The notes under the pieces: generated by a model
Told to the model about the DNA's origin: nothing
The model's database searches: none
Seen by the model: the letters and a program-made list of their open reading frames with translations, nothing else
Part shown: in pieces, positions 1 to 8,321 of the stretch
How the letters are laid out: every line of letters starts with the position of its first letter
Position numbering within the stretch: position 1 is the stretch's first letter
Assembly: GCA_050123375.1 (NCBI GenBank)
Contig: JASFHF010000029.1
Coordinates: 1-27,345 of the forward strand
Direction: 5' to 3'
Source: JASFHF01 sp050123375
Lineage (GTDB): Bacteria > Pseudomonadota > Gammaproteobacteria > UBA12402
Length of the DNA stretch: 27,345 nucleotides
Position numbers and translations under genes: made by a program

Positions 1-73
1 TTTTAAATTTCTAAAAAAATAATTTTATTTTTTATCAGTTTCTGTTACCTTCATTACTGATTTAAATTTCGGC

Positions 74-123
74 AAGGGGACATTTCTATCTTGCTGAAAA
101 GGGGACATTTCTAAATTGCTCTA
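74..123. repeat. Two tandem 25-bp repeats, possibly an IS-end remnant
   Basis: Two copies of a 25-bp unit lie head to tail. The first 15 bases (AAGGGGACATTTCTA, at 74-88 and 99-113) are identical and the rest partly match. Read on the minus strand the core is TAGAAATGTCCCC. Repeated short motifs of this kind occur near the ends of some insertion sequences (IS21-like elements have multiple terminal repeats), but no transposase is visible in this window. The IS interpretation is therefore a guess; the repeat itself is seen directly. Confidence 0.45.
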
Positions 124-140
124 ACATTAGTGTTAACAAG

Positions 141-300
141 ATACCAACCATACCTCAAAATACGAATTTCTAGCTTCCACTTTTATTCCTGGTGAGATCA
201 TTTTAAGCGCGCAATATTCTCGATATTACTTGCTTAAAATGATCTCACCAGGAATAAAATTGTTTGCTATAATCTTCGCATTTTGAGGTATGGTTGGTAT
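141..300. repeat. 160-bp nested inverted-repeat element upstream of pyrG
   Basis: The outer arms 141-166 and 275-300 are inverted repeats matching at 25 of 26 positions (ATACCAACCATACCTCAAAA at the left end). Inside them, 181-208 and 232-259 form a second, perfect 28-bp inverted repeat around a 23-base loop. Nothing in it looks coding. The layout is that of a small non-autonomous (MITE-like) element; a TA dinucleotide sits at each edge if the ends are taken as CCAACC/GGTTGG. Its right end touches a TATAAT at 298-303, so it probably contributes to the pyrG promoter. With the tandem repeat at 74-123 it accounts for most of the gene-free stretch 1-338; bases 1-70 are AT-rich with nothing recognised. 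Confidence 0.8.
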
Positions 301-303
301 AAT
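275..303 (+). promoter_or_regulatory. Candidate pyrG promoter formed at the edge of the repeat
   Basis: TTCGCA (275-280, four of six matches to the -35 consensus), a 17-base spacer, and TATAAT (298-303) lie 35 bases before the pyrG start. The -35 and spacer lie in the right arm of the inverted repeat. A second TATAAT at 268-273 lacks a good -35. Confidence 0.45.
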
Positions 304-338
304 AATTCCTTTAGGGAATCACTTAAAGGGCCTATCTT

Positions 339-1973
339 ATGACTTCATTTGTCTTTATTACCGGCGGCGTTGTTTCTTCTTTAGGCAAAGGAATTACTTC
401 TGCATCTTTAGGCGCGATTTTAGAGGCGCGCGGCTTGAAGCTTGCGATGATGAAGCTTGATCCCTATATCAATGTTGATCCAGGAACGATGAGTCCTTTC
501 CAGCATGGTGAAGTATTTGTAACTGAAGATGGCGCCGAAACCGATCTTGATCTTGGACATTATGAGCGTTTTGTGCGCGTTAAAATGACCAAGCAAAGTA
601 ATTTTACCACCGGCCAGGTTTATGCTGAAGTGTTGCGCAAAGAACGTAGAGGCGATTATCTCGGCGGTACGGTTCAGGTTATTCCGCATATTACTGATGA
701 AATTAAACGGCGCATCAAAATTATGGCAGACGGCATTGATGTAGTAATTGTTGAAATTGGCGGAACCGTAGGTGATATTGAATCATTGCCTTTTCTTGAA
801 GCGATTAGACAATTGCGCATGGAAATGGGCAGCAAACAAACTTTATTTATTCATCTAACTTTAGTTCCTTATCTTAAAACCGCAGGAGAAATGAAAACCA
901 AGCCAACGCAGCATTCAGTAAAAGAATTACGTTCGATTGGTGTTCAGCCGGATATTTTATTATGCCGTTGTGAACGTGCATTACCTGAAGATCAGCGTTC
1001 TAAAATTGCGTTATTTACTAACGTAGAAAAGAAAGCAGTTATTCCGGTGCAGGATAAAAAAAGCATTTATCAATTACCAATTGATTTACATAAACAAGGA
1101 TTAGATGAAATCGTAGTGGAAAAACTTGGTTTAGCGGTTCAACAAACTGATTTATCAGATTGGCAACAGGTAATTAAAGCGCAGAATAATCCGCAAGGTG
1201 AAGTTAAAGTTGCCATGGTAGGTAAATATATTGATTTGCCTGATGCATACAAGTCGTTAACCGAAGCGTTAATTCATGCAGGAATTAAAACACATACGAA
1301 AGTGAATATTGATTATGTTCCTTCGGAAAAGCTGGAAGAAGAAGGTGTTGGTATGTTAAATGATTGTGATGCGATTATTATTCCTGGCGGTTTTGGTGAG
1401 CGGGGTATTGAAGGAAAAATTTTAGCAGCTAAGTATGCGCGTGAAAATAAAATCCCGTTTTTAGGAATATGTTTAGGTATGCATATTGCATTAATTGAAT
1501 TTGCACGCAACAAAGTAAAAATGAAAAATGCGAATAGTACGGAATTTGATACGCAAACCCCATATCCTGTGGTTGGTTTAATTACTGAATGGATGGATGC
1601 AAGCGGTAAAGTTGAAAAGCGGCACAGAAAATCGGACAAGGGTGGTACAATGCGTTTGGGCGGACAAGTTTGTGTGTTAAAAGAAGGAACTTTGGTGCGT
1701 AAATTATATGATGCGCCGGAAATTATCGAGAGGCATCGGCATCGTTATGAAGTTAATAATGATTTAATTAAACAACTGGAAAAAGCTGGAATGGTGGTTG
1801 CCGGGCGTTCTAAGGACGGTAAGTTAGTAGAAATGATTGAATTACCAAAAAATGGCTGGTTTGTTGGTTGTCAGTTTCATCCGGAATTTACTTCTAATCC
1901 GCGTGATGGCCATCCATTATTTGTTGGGTTTATTGAAGCAGCAAAACACCATCATCGTCATCCCGCGGCTTGA
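339..1973 (+). CDS. pyrG: CTP synthase
   Basis: This enzyme makes CTP from UTP, ATP and glutamine, the last step of cytosine nucleotide synthesis, in the cytoplasm. The 544-aa product has the N-terminal amidoligase domain beginning with the typical FVFITGGVVSSLGKG loop, then a class I glutamine amidotransferase domain. The nucleophile is Cys378 in GICLGMH, and His514 and Glu516 in FHPEF complete the triad. Length matches the family (545 aa in E. coli). The ATG follows an AGGG about 8 bases upstream. The last five residues (RHPAA, 540-544) and the TGA stop are encoded by a palindromic repeat, so the natural C-terminus has been replaced or extended. kdsA follows 39 bases downstream on the same strand, probably in one transcript. 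Confidence 0.98.
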   Translation: MTSFVFITGGVVSSLGKGITSASLGAILEARGLKLAMMKLDPYINVDPGTMSPFQHGEVFVTEDGAETDLDLGHYERFVRVKMTKQSNFTTGQVYAEVLRKERRGDYLGGTVQVIPHITDEIKRRIKIMADGIDVVIVEIGGTVGDIESLPFLEAIRQLRMEMGSKQTLFIHLTLVPYLKTAGEMKTKPTQHSVKELRSIGVQPDILLCRCERALPEDQRSKIALFTNVEKKAVIPVQDKKSIYQLPIDLHKQGLDEIVVEKLGLAVQQTDLSDWQQVIKAQNNPQGEVKVAMVGKYIDLPDAYKSLTEALIHAGIKTHTKVNIDYVPSEKLEEEGVGMLNDCDAIIIPGGFGERGIEGKILAAKYARENKIPFLGICLGMHIALIEFARNKVKMKNANSTEFDTQTPYPVVGLITEWMDASGKVEKRHRKSDKGGTMRLGGQVCVLKEGTLVRKLYDAPEIIERHRHRYEVNNDLIKQLEKAGMVVAGRSKDGKLVEMIELPKNGWFVGCQFHPEFTSNPRDGHPLFVGFIEAAKHHHRHPAA

Positions 1974-1992
1974 CCGCGGGATCCAGGCTGTT
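1956..1992. repeat. Palindromic repeat (RPE-like), copy 1, at the pyrG stop
   Basis: A 9-bp perfect stem (ATCCCGCGG at 1960-1968 and CCGCGGGAT at 1974-1982) surrounds the loop CTTGA. The same motif recurs in dnaX (14362-14433) and before dnaX (15573-15605), including the trailing CCAGGCTGTT shared with the 15573 copy. It resembles the dispersed GC-rich palindromes of Rickettsia and other intracellular bacteria. Here it supplies the last five codons and stop of pyrG. Confidence 0.85.
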
Positions 1993-2012
1993 TTTTAAGG
2001 GGCTGGTTATTA

Positions 2013-2825
2013 ATGAAAATTCAAGATATTGAGATTGGTTTAAACAAACCATTTACTTTAATTGCTGGTCCTTGTGTGATTGAAAGTGAACAATTGGTTT
2101 TAGATACCGCAGGTTTTTTAAAAGAAATAACTAATGAATTAAATATAGCATTTATTTTTAAAGCTTCATTTGACAAAGCCAATCGCACCTCAGCGGAAAG
2201 TTTTCGTGGAATTGGTTTTGAAAAAGGTTTGCAAATTTTACAGAAAGTGAAACAGCAATTTAATCTTCCAGTTTTAACTGATGTGCATGAATCAACCCCG
2301 GTGCATGAAGTTGCTGAAGTTGTTGATGTTTTACAAACTGCGGCGTTTTTGTGTCGTCAAACAGATTATTTGCAGCGCGTAGCGAAAGCAGGTTTGCCGG
2401 TTAACATCAAGAAGGGGCAATTTTTAGCTCCGTGGGATATGCAGAATGTAGTTGATAAAATGCGCTCGACCGGCAATGAGAATTTAATGGTTTGCGAGCG
2501 AGGTGTGTCGTTTGGTTATAATAAACTTATTGTCGATATGCGGTCTTTAGTGATTATGCGCGAGACTGGTTGCCCGGTAATTTTTGATGCGACGCATTCG
2601 GTGCAGGAGCCAGGCGGCTTGGGGCAAGCTACTGGCGGACAGCGTGAATTTGTGCCGGCGCTTGCGCGTGCTGCAGTTGCAGTTGGTGTTGCCGGAATTT
2701 TTCTTGAAACTCATCCTGATCCAGATAAAGCTTTAAGCGATGGTCCTAACATGTGGCCGTTATCTAAGATGAAATCATTGTTAGAAGTGTTGCAGCAGTT
2801 GGATGGTATTGTGAAATTAAGTTAG
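2013..2825 (+). CDS. kdsA: 3-deoxy-D-manno-octulosonate 8-phosphate synthase
   Basis: This enzyme condenses phosphoenolpyruvate with arabinose 5-phosphate to give KDO 8-phosphate, the precursor of the inner-core sugar of lipopolysaccharide. The 270-aa product is a DAHP/KDO8P synthase TIM barrel. It shows the N-terminal LIAGPCVIESE motif, the VNIKKGQFLAPWDM strand, the FDATHSVQEPGG segment and the terminal THPDPDKALSDGPNMWPL motif typical of KdsA. An AAGGGG ribosome-binding site precedes the ATG. It follows pyrG closely. In many gammaproteobacteria eno comes next; here an unrecognised gene lies on the opposite strand and the two genes overlap by 9 bases at their 3' ends. Confidence 0.97.
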   Translation: MKIQDIEIGLNKPFTLIAGPCVIESEQLVLDTAGFLKEITNELNIAFIFKASFDKANRTSAESFRGIGFEKGLQILQKVKQQFNLPVLTDVHESTPVHEVAEVVDVLQTAAFLCRQTDYLQRVAKAGLPVNIKKGQFLAPWDMQNVVDKMRSTGNENLMVCERGVSFGYNKLIVDMRSLVIMRETGCPVIFDATHSVQEPGGLGQATGGQREFVPALARAAVAVGVAGIFLETHPDPDKALSDGPNMWPLSKMKSLLEVLQQLDGIVKLS

Positions 2826-4748
2826 TTTTGGTGTTACCGTAGATGGTTTTTTGGTTTGTGAAATATTAGGCTCATTTTTCTTTGGTTTTTCTTCGTTTTT
2901 GGTATTAGGTTTTTCTCCCTTTTGTGTGTTGGTTGTCTTTTTATCTGAGGCAGGGACTTTTTCAAATTTTGTTAACATGTTTTTGGTGCTTGGTGAAGTG
3001 AGGTTGATTTTTTTTGGTGCAACCTTCTTGGCTTCTGGTTTTTCCTTCTTAAATTCAAGTTTAGATTTTATCTTTGTCCAAAATGATGTTATTTTTTTCT
3101 CAGCTTTTTCGAAAAATTTGTCTACAGATTCAGATATTTTTTGTATTTTTGTTACTATTTTTTCCCAAAAACCAAGTTTGGCTTTAGGTGTTGATTCTAT
3201 ACATGGCATGTCTTTATATTCTTTTATTTCGCCTTTAAGTGTTTTAACCAGACTATATTCTTGAGCAGTAATTTCTTTTTGGATTAGATTTGTTTTTACA
3301 GCAGAGACGATGCCTGATATTACAGCTCCGCATAGTAAAGAAACACCTACGAGTGTTCCAGCAATACCAATTGGCGGGCAAAAAATACAAAAAGGCGCGG
3401 CGATGGCAGTTATGATTGTTCCTGTGGTGCTTAAACCGGATGTTCTGGCATTGTTTTTTTGTTTAGTCTCACGCAATTCTGTTTTTTTATCTTTTAAGGT
3501 TTTGTCGTTTTTTATGATCTCCATAATTTCCGAGTTGTCTTTTTTTTCATCTTCTTTACTATATTTCTTTTTTGCTTTGTTATTTTGCCATCTGTTATAA
3601 ACTTGCAGTATATATCCTCCAGTGAATGAGGTTGCACCCAGACCGCAAATAATTCCGCCAATAATAGTAAGAGGTACGCCCACAGGGGAACCTATTACGC
3701 TGCTGGATAGTAATGAGCCAACGGCAAACATAATACTGCCAACGGCCATGAATCCTGCGCCTCCGACAACCAAACCGGTAGAAGCAGAACGCAATTTTTC
3801 TGTTTTGTAACGTTGTTTACTGTTGCGTAGCTTTTTATTGCGAATTCTTCTTAATTTTTCGCTGCCTAATAAAAATGATTCTTCTTCTTTCTCTTTTGAT
3901 AATGTTTTTGTAAACTTCTGTATATACTTTTTTATGTCATTCGTTGTTAGGAACTCGTTTTTATATTTCTTTGCATGCTTTTCTATTTCTTCCATGTCTT
4001 TACAATATTGCTTTATTTTTTTATATTTTTTTAATGCATGTTTACGTTTGGAGTTATTTTCAATAGCATTGGAAGTGCCCCATAAGGAAGTCCAGATGCC
4101 GGAAATTGTTTGTGCTGCTGTACCAAAGATTAATGGTATTAATGGCGGAAGAACACAACCGACTAAAATTGCTCCAGCAGTTATGGCGGCTATTCCTGTA
4201 ATACCGCTTATTCCAAAAACGGCATGTTTTATTACGCCAAATGTTGTTTGTATTTTTACTTCTTTTTGTTTGTTATCAAATATCCATAAATCTTTTGGAT
4301 TATTATTTGTTAATAAGATGTCATTTATACGAGCTTGATGCTGAAGGAGTAAAAATCTCTCTTCCCATTTTTGAATATCTTTTATGCTTAAAGCAATTTT
4401 TTCTTTCTGACATTTTTCCGAGAACCATTTTATTATTCCTGACAAGTTTTTTTGGTAGATTTTTTCTTTGTCTTCTTCATTTAGAAAAGCCTCAATTATT
4501 TTTTCCTTGAAATTTCTCCTGGCGAGTTTTCTTTTGCTATTATCCAGAGTGATCCTAATATTATCGGGGGCGGTGATAGTATTAAGTATATCACCAACAA
4601 ACGCCATACTGTTATTGATAATATCAAGGCTGATGTTATGCAGAGGACGCGCGTTTTGGTCATATACTAAGGATGTGTTGCAATTCCAATTACTATCCAG
4701 CATGGTTGTGGGTTTGTTTAACCCTTTTATTTTTTGTTCTTTAGGCAT
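2817..4748 (-). CDS. Unrecognised membrane-hairpin protein, Lys-rich, possible effector
   Basis: I do not recognise this 643-aa protein. It has three long hydrophobic, Gly/Ala/Ile-rich regions, each able to form a two-pass hairpin: about residues 172-225, 324-382 and 438-485. They are separated by very basic, coil-like stretches (about 230-320 and 385-435). The N-terminal 160 residues are soluble and not secretory in character; no signal peptide is visible. The last 75 residues are low-complexity and rich in Lys, Thr, Pro and Asn, ending in TPKLT. It starts at ATG after a weak GGTAGA. A polar tail on a multi-hairpin protein inserted among housekeeping genes resembles type IV secretion effectors of Legionella and Coxiella, but no effector domain is recognised. 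It could also be a resident inner-membrane protein. Confidence 0.8.
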   Translation of the reverse strand: MPKEQKIKGLNKPTTMLDSNWNCNTSLVYDQNARPLHNISLDIINNSMAFVGDILNTITAPDNIRITLDNSKRKLARRNFKEKIIEAFLNEEDKEKIYQKNLSGIIKWFSEKCQKEKIALSIKDIQKWEERFLLLQHQARINDILLTNNNPKDLWIFDNKQKEVKIQTTFGVIKHAVFGISGITGIAAITAGAILVGCVLPPLIPLIFGTAAQTISGIWTSLWGTSNAIENNSKRKHALKKYKKIKQYCKDMEEIEKHAKKYKNEFLTTNDIKKYIQKFTKTLSKEKEEESFLLGSEKLRRIRNKKLRNSKQRYKTEKLRSASTGLVVGGAGFMAVGSIMFAVGSLLSSSVIGSPVGVPLTIIGGIICGLGATSFTGGYILQVYNRWQNNKAKKKYSKEDEKKDNSEIMEIIKNDKTLKDKKTELRETKQKNNARTSGLSTTGTIITAIAAPFCIFCPPIGIAGTLVGVSLLCGAVISGIVSAVKTNLIQKEITAQEYSLVKTLKGEIKEYKDMPCIESTPKAKLGFWEKIVTKIQKISESVDKFFEKAEKKITSFWTKIKSKLEFKKEKPEAKKVAPKKINLTSPSTKNMLTKFEKVPASDKKTTNTQKGEKPNTKNEEKPKKNEPNISQTKKPSTVTPKLT

Positions 4749-4923
4749 ATAAATTCTACCAAAAACTGTGTAAAAACAATGTAGTTATCATCAAACGTAT
4801 CGTTTTTTTGTCTGTTTATCAGTATAGCATAAAATCAGCACATTATAGTTAAAAATATTACGAAAAACATATCTTTTTTCTTACAAATTTGGCGGTAGGA
4901 AATGCTCGCGAGCAAAGATAAAC

Positions 4924-4954
4924 CTCGCAACTTGAAGTATGATTGGTATATAAT
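4924..4954 (+). promoter_or_regulatory. Candidate ftsH promoter with repeat-end similarity
   Basis: A TATAAT at 4949-4954 lies 27 bases before the ftsH start codon. The 25 bases ending there (4925-4949) match the right end of the pyrG-upstream element (276-300) at 21 positions, including the shared TTGGTAT. No convincing -35 stands out at the usual spacing. The remainder of the 4749-4923 gap is AT-rich; it holds a 10-bp palindrome GCTCGCGAGC near 4902-4911 and a TATACT-type hexamer on the minus strand that may serve the 643-aa gene. Confidence 0.45.
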
Positions 4955-4981
4955 ATCTTTTTAAATCAAAGAGGTTCGGCA

Positions 4982-6874
4982 TTGAAAAAAGACTTATTAA
5001 AAAACTTAGTTTTATGGGCAATTATTGCGCTAATTTTAATTGTGGTATTTAACAGCTTTGGACCAAAACAGGCGCCGCATGAGCAGTTTATTTATTCGCA
5101 ATTTTTGCAGCAGGTGCAAAAAGGCGATATCGCGTCGGTTACGATCGAGAATCAAAATGTTACTGGTAAGACCAAAGCAGATAAGACGTTTAAGACTTAT
5201 ATTCCTTCGGAGCATGAACACCTGTTGGTTGAGCTCAATAAAGCAAAGGTTGCAGTAACCATCAAACCTCCGGCAAAACGCAGCTTTTTACTGCAATTAT
5301 TAATTAGTTGGTTTCCGATTATTTTGATTGTGGCGATTTGGATTTATATTTTGCGGCAGCAAACTGGCGCTGGTCGTGGTGGTGCGATGTCATTTGGGCG
5401 CAGCCGCGCTCGATTGTTGAATGAAGGACAGGTGAAGGTAACTTTTGCTGATGTTGCTGGCTGTGACGAGGCTAAACAAGATGTTGAGGAATTAGTTGAG
5501 TTTTTAAAAGATCCAGCTAAGTTTCAAAAATTGGGCGGTAAAGTGCCGCGCGGAGCATTGTTGGTAGGTGCTCCAGGAACAGGTAAAACTTTATTGGCGA
5601 AAGCGGTTGCTGGGGAAGCTAAAGTTCCATTTTTTAGTATTTCTGGTTCGGATTTTGTTGAAATGTTTGTCGGTGTTGGGGCGTCCAGAGTGCGGGATAT
5701 GTTTGAACAGGCTAAGAAACAGGCTCCATGTATTATCTTTATTGATGAGCTTGATGCGGTTGGTCGACATCGGGGTGCAGGTCTTGGCGGCGGTCATGAT
5801 GAGCGCGAACAAACCTTGAATCAATTATTAGTTGAAATGGATGGTTTTGAAGGTAAGGAAGGAGTTATTGTTTTAGCTGCAACTAATAGGCCTGATGTAT
5901 TAGATCCTGCTTTATTACGGCCTGGACGTTTTGATCGGCAGATTGTTGTGCCGTTACCTGATATTCGCGGCCGGGAACAAATCTTAAAAGTTCACATGAA
6001 AAAGATTCCAATGGCAGATAAAGTTAATTTGGCAATTATTGCGCGTGGAACCCCTGGTTTCTCAGGTGCTGATTTAGCTAATTTAACCAACGAAGCTGCA
6101 TTAATTGCTGCGCGTAAGAACAAAGCTAAAGTTGATATGGAGGCGCTTGAACAAGCCAAAGATAAAATTATGATGGGCGCTGAACGTCGTACTATGGTGA
6201 TGAGCGAAGACGAAAAGAGGCTTACTGCTTATCATGAAGCTGGTCATGCAATAGTTGGCAGGTTAATGCCGGAACATGATCCAATTTATAAAGTTACGAT
6301 TATCCCCAGAGGCAGAGCTTTAGGTGTAACTATGTTTTTGCCGGAACAAGATCGTTATAGTATTACCAAATTAAGGCTTAATAGCCAAATAACTGCCTTA
6401 TATGGTGGTAGAGCTGCTGAAGCATTGGTATTTGGTTCGGAACGTATTACTACCGGCGCTGCCAACGATATTAAGAGGGCGACAGAATTAACCCGTAATA
6501 TGGTAATGCAATGGGGGCTTTCTGATAAATTAGGTCCATTAACCTATGGTGAAGAGCAGGGTGAAGTATTTCTTGGTCAATCATTAGTGACTAAACATCG
6601 GGAAATTTCTGATCGCACGGCAGAAGAAATTGATGAAGAAGTGCGTGCAATTGTTAATAAGAATTACAAGCATGCCGAAACTTTATTAAAAGAACATCGT
6701 GAAATTTTGGATATGATGGCCGAAGCTTTAATTAAGTATGAAACGCTGGATTCTAATCAGATTGATGATCTGATGGCGGGAAAGCCAGCCAGACCGCCTA
6801 GTGATTGGACAATGGAAGAAGAGCAAACTGCAATTCCTGAAACTGAAAAAACAAATGACAAAGAAAAAACGTAA
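4982..6874 (+). CDS. ftsH: ATP-dependent membrane zinc protease FtsH
   Basis: This membrane-bound AAA+ protease degrades misfolded membrane proteins and regulators (in E. coli, LpxC and sigma-32). The 630-aa product has an N-terminal transmembrane segment (about residues 8-26), a periplasmic loop, and a second one (about 98-118). A Walker A motif GAPGTGKT is at 196-203, with the IDELDAVG Walker B and the second region of homology. The zinc site HEAGH is at 418-422. I take TTG at 4982 as start because a GAGG lies 7 bases upstream and the protein then begins KKDLLKNLVLW like other FtsH proteins; the further-upstream in-frame TTG at 4943 lies before the -10 hexamer. Its 3' end overlaps glmM by 20 bases. 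folP, which lies between them in E. coli, is absent. Confidence 0.97.
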   Translation: MKKDLLKNLVLWAIIALILIVVFNSFGPKQAPHEQFIYSQFLQQVQKGDIASVTIENQNVTGKTKADKTFKTYIPSEHEHLLVELNKAKVAVTIKPPAKRSFLLQLLISWFPIILIVAIWIYILRQQTGAGRGGAMSFGRSRARLLNEGQVKVTFADVAGCDEAKQDVEELVEFLKDPAKFQKLGGKVPRGALLVGAPGTGKTLLAKAVAGEAKVPFFSISGSDFVEMFVGVGASRVRDMFEQAKKQAPCIIFIDELDAVGRHRGAGLGGGHDEREQTLNQLLVEMDGFEGKEGVIVLAATNRPDVLDPALLRPGRFDRQIVVPLPDIRGREQILKVHMKKIPMADKVNLAIIARGTPGFSGADLANLTNEAALIAARKNKAKVDMEALEQAKDKIMMGAERRTMVMSEDEKRLTAYHEAGHAIVGRLMPEHDPIYKVTIIPRGRALGVTMFLPEQDRYSITKLRLNSQITALYGGRAAEALVFGSERITTGAANDIKRATELTRNMVMQWGLSDKLGPLTYGEEQGEVFLGQSLVTKHREISDRTAEEIDEEVRAIVNKNYKHAETLLKEHREILDMMAEALIKYETLDSNQIDDLMAGKPARPPSDWTMEEEQTAIPETEKTNDKEKT

Positions 6875-8201
6875 ATATTTTGGTACTGATGGAATTCGTG
6901 GTCGAGTCGGCAGTTTTCCTATTACTCCTGAATTTGTACTGAAGCTCGGATGGGCTGCAGGTAAGGTTTTGTGTTGCCAAAAAGATGATTGTAGGGTTTT
7001 AATCGGTAAAGATACCCGGGTTTCTGGCTATATGTTTGAATCAGCTTTAGAAGCTGGTTTATCTGCTGCAGGTGCTAATATTTATTTGCTTGGACCTATT
7101 CCAACTCCAGCGGTAGCTTTTTTGACTCGGGATTTACGCGCTCAGTTGGGTATTGTAATTAGTGCATCACATAATCCTTATTATGATAATGGGATTAAGT
7201 TTTTTTTGGGGAATGGTCAAAAATTACCTGATGAAATCGAACTGCAAATTGAGCAACAAATTGATGAGACCGAAATAGCAATTGACGGAAGAAATATTGG
7301 CAAGGTAAAGCGTATTGATGATGCATCGACTCGTTATGTAGAATTTTGTAAAAAAGTTTTTCCTGCCGAACTTTCTTTGCAAGGAATAAAGCTGGTTATT
7401 GATTGTGCCAATGGCGCTGATTATGACGTTGGGCCAAAAGTATTTCGTGAATTGGGAGCTGAAGTCTTAGAGATTGGCGGTAATCCGGATGGTTTTAATA
7501 TCAACGAATTTTGTGGTGCTACCGATTTAAAAAGACTGCAAAAAGTTGTATTGGCGGAGCAGGCAGATTTTGGTATTGCTTTGGATGGAGACGGTGACCG
7601 ATTGATGATGATTGATCATAAGGGCGAAATTGTTGATGGTGATGAAATCGTTTTTATTATTGCTAGATATTTACATGAAAACAGCAAGCTTACAGGTGGA
7701 GTTGTTGGAACTGAGATGAGTAATTTTGGTTTAGAGCGAGCTTTACATCGATTAAAAATACCATTCGTTCGCAGTAAAGTAGGTGATCGTTATGTTATGG
7801 AAGAATTATTAAAGCAAAATTGGATTCTTGGCGGCGAATCTTCAGGTCATATAATACATTTAAATTCTGTAACTACCGGAGATGGGATTGTTTCGGCATT
7901 ATTGGTTTTGACGGCAGTGGTGACTACAGGTAAATCTTTACACGACCTTAAAAGCAGTATGCAGAAGATGCCGCAAAAATTGATTAATGTGAAAGTTTCT
8001 AATAAAGCGCGTGTTGATGCAGAATCAGTGCAGAATGCGCAAAAAATTGCGCAGCAGAGATTAAAAGATATTGGTAGGATTTTGTTAAGGCCGTCTGGAA
8101 CCGAACCTGTTGTGCGGGTGATGGTTGAAGGTACAGATGTAGGTTTGATTAGTGAAATTGCATTGGAGTTAGCTGATGTGGTGAAGGGGGCGAGTTTTTG
8201 A
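6855..8201 (+). CDS. glmM: Phosphoglucosamine mutase
   Basis: This enzyme interconverts glucosamine 6-phosphate and glucosamine 1-phosphate on the way to UDP-GlcNAc, feeding peptidoglycan and lipid A. The 448-aa product begins with the family hallmark KYFGTDGIRGRVG. It carries the phosphoserine loop ISASHNP (catalytic Ser105), the metal-binding DGDGDR at 244-249, the GGESSGH sugar-binding loop, and the C-terminal RPSGTEPVVRVMVE phosphate-binding motif. The ATG at 6855 gives the normal length; an upstream in-frame ATG at 6801 would add 18 residues of no family resemblance. The start lies inside the end of ftsH, so the two are likely translationally coupled. Confidence 0.97.
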   Translation: MTKKKRKYFGTDGIRGRVGSFPITPEFVLKLGWAAGKVLCCQKDDCRVLIGKDTRVSGYMFESALEAGLSAAGANIYLLGPIPTPAVAFLTRDLRAQLGIVISASHNPYYDNGIKFFLGNGQKLPDEIELQIEQQIDETEIAIDGRNIGKVKRIDDASTRYVEFCKKVFPAELSLQGIKLVIDCANGADYDVGPKVFRELGAEVLEIGGNPDGFNINEFCGATDLKRLQKVVLAEQADFGIALDGDGDRLMMIDHKGEIVDGDEIVFIIARYLHENSKLTGGVVGTEMSNFGLERALHRLKIPFVRSKVGDRYVMEELLKQNWILGGESSGHIIHLNSVTTGDGIVSALLVLTAVVTTGKSLHDLKSSMQKMPQKLINVKVSNKARVDAESVQNAQKIAQQRLKDIGRILLRPSGTEPVVRVMVEGTDVGLISEIALELADVVKGASF

Positions 8202-8232
8202 TTAATTACGAAGTCAAAATTAGATTCTTTAA

Positions 8233-8299
8233 GGGACGGAGCTTTACATGATTACAAAGCAACAAGCAAGGCATTGTAATTATGTAAAGCTCGCGTCCC
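8233..8299. repeat. 67-bp hairpin repeat, copy A (GAGCTTTACAT family)
   Basis: Arms 8233-8257 and 8274-8299 are near-perfect inverted repeats built on GAGCTTTACATGATTACAA. A second copy lies at 12331-12397. The two loops match best when one copy is reversed, showing the element has been inserted in both orientations. It fills most of the gap between glmM and the acyltransferase gene. Confidence 0.85.
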
Positions 8300-8321
8300 G
8301 TTTAGCATTTGTTGGTCTGTG

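Noticed and set aside
2851..4752. Plus-strand open frames of 60-170 codons
   Set aside because: They lie opposite the 643-aa gene, are rich in Phe/Leu/Ser as expected of the complement of a Lys-rich gene, and lack ribosome-binding sites.
4943..4981. Upstream TTG start for ftsH
   Set aside because: It precedes the -10 hexamer and has no ribosome-binding site; TTG at 4982 has GAGG at the right distance and gives the normal N-terminus.
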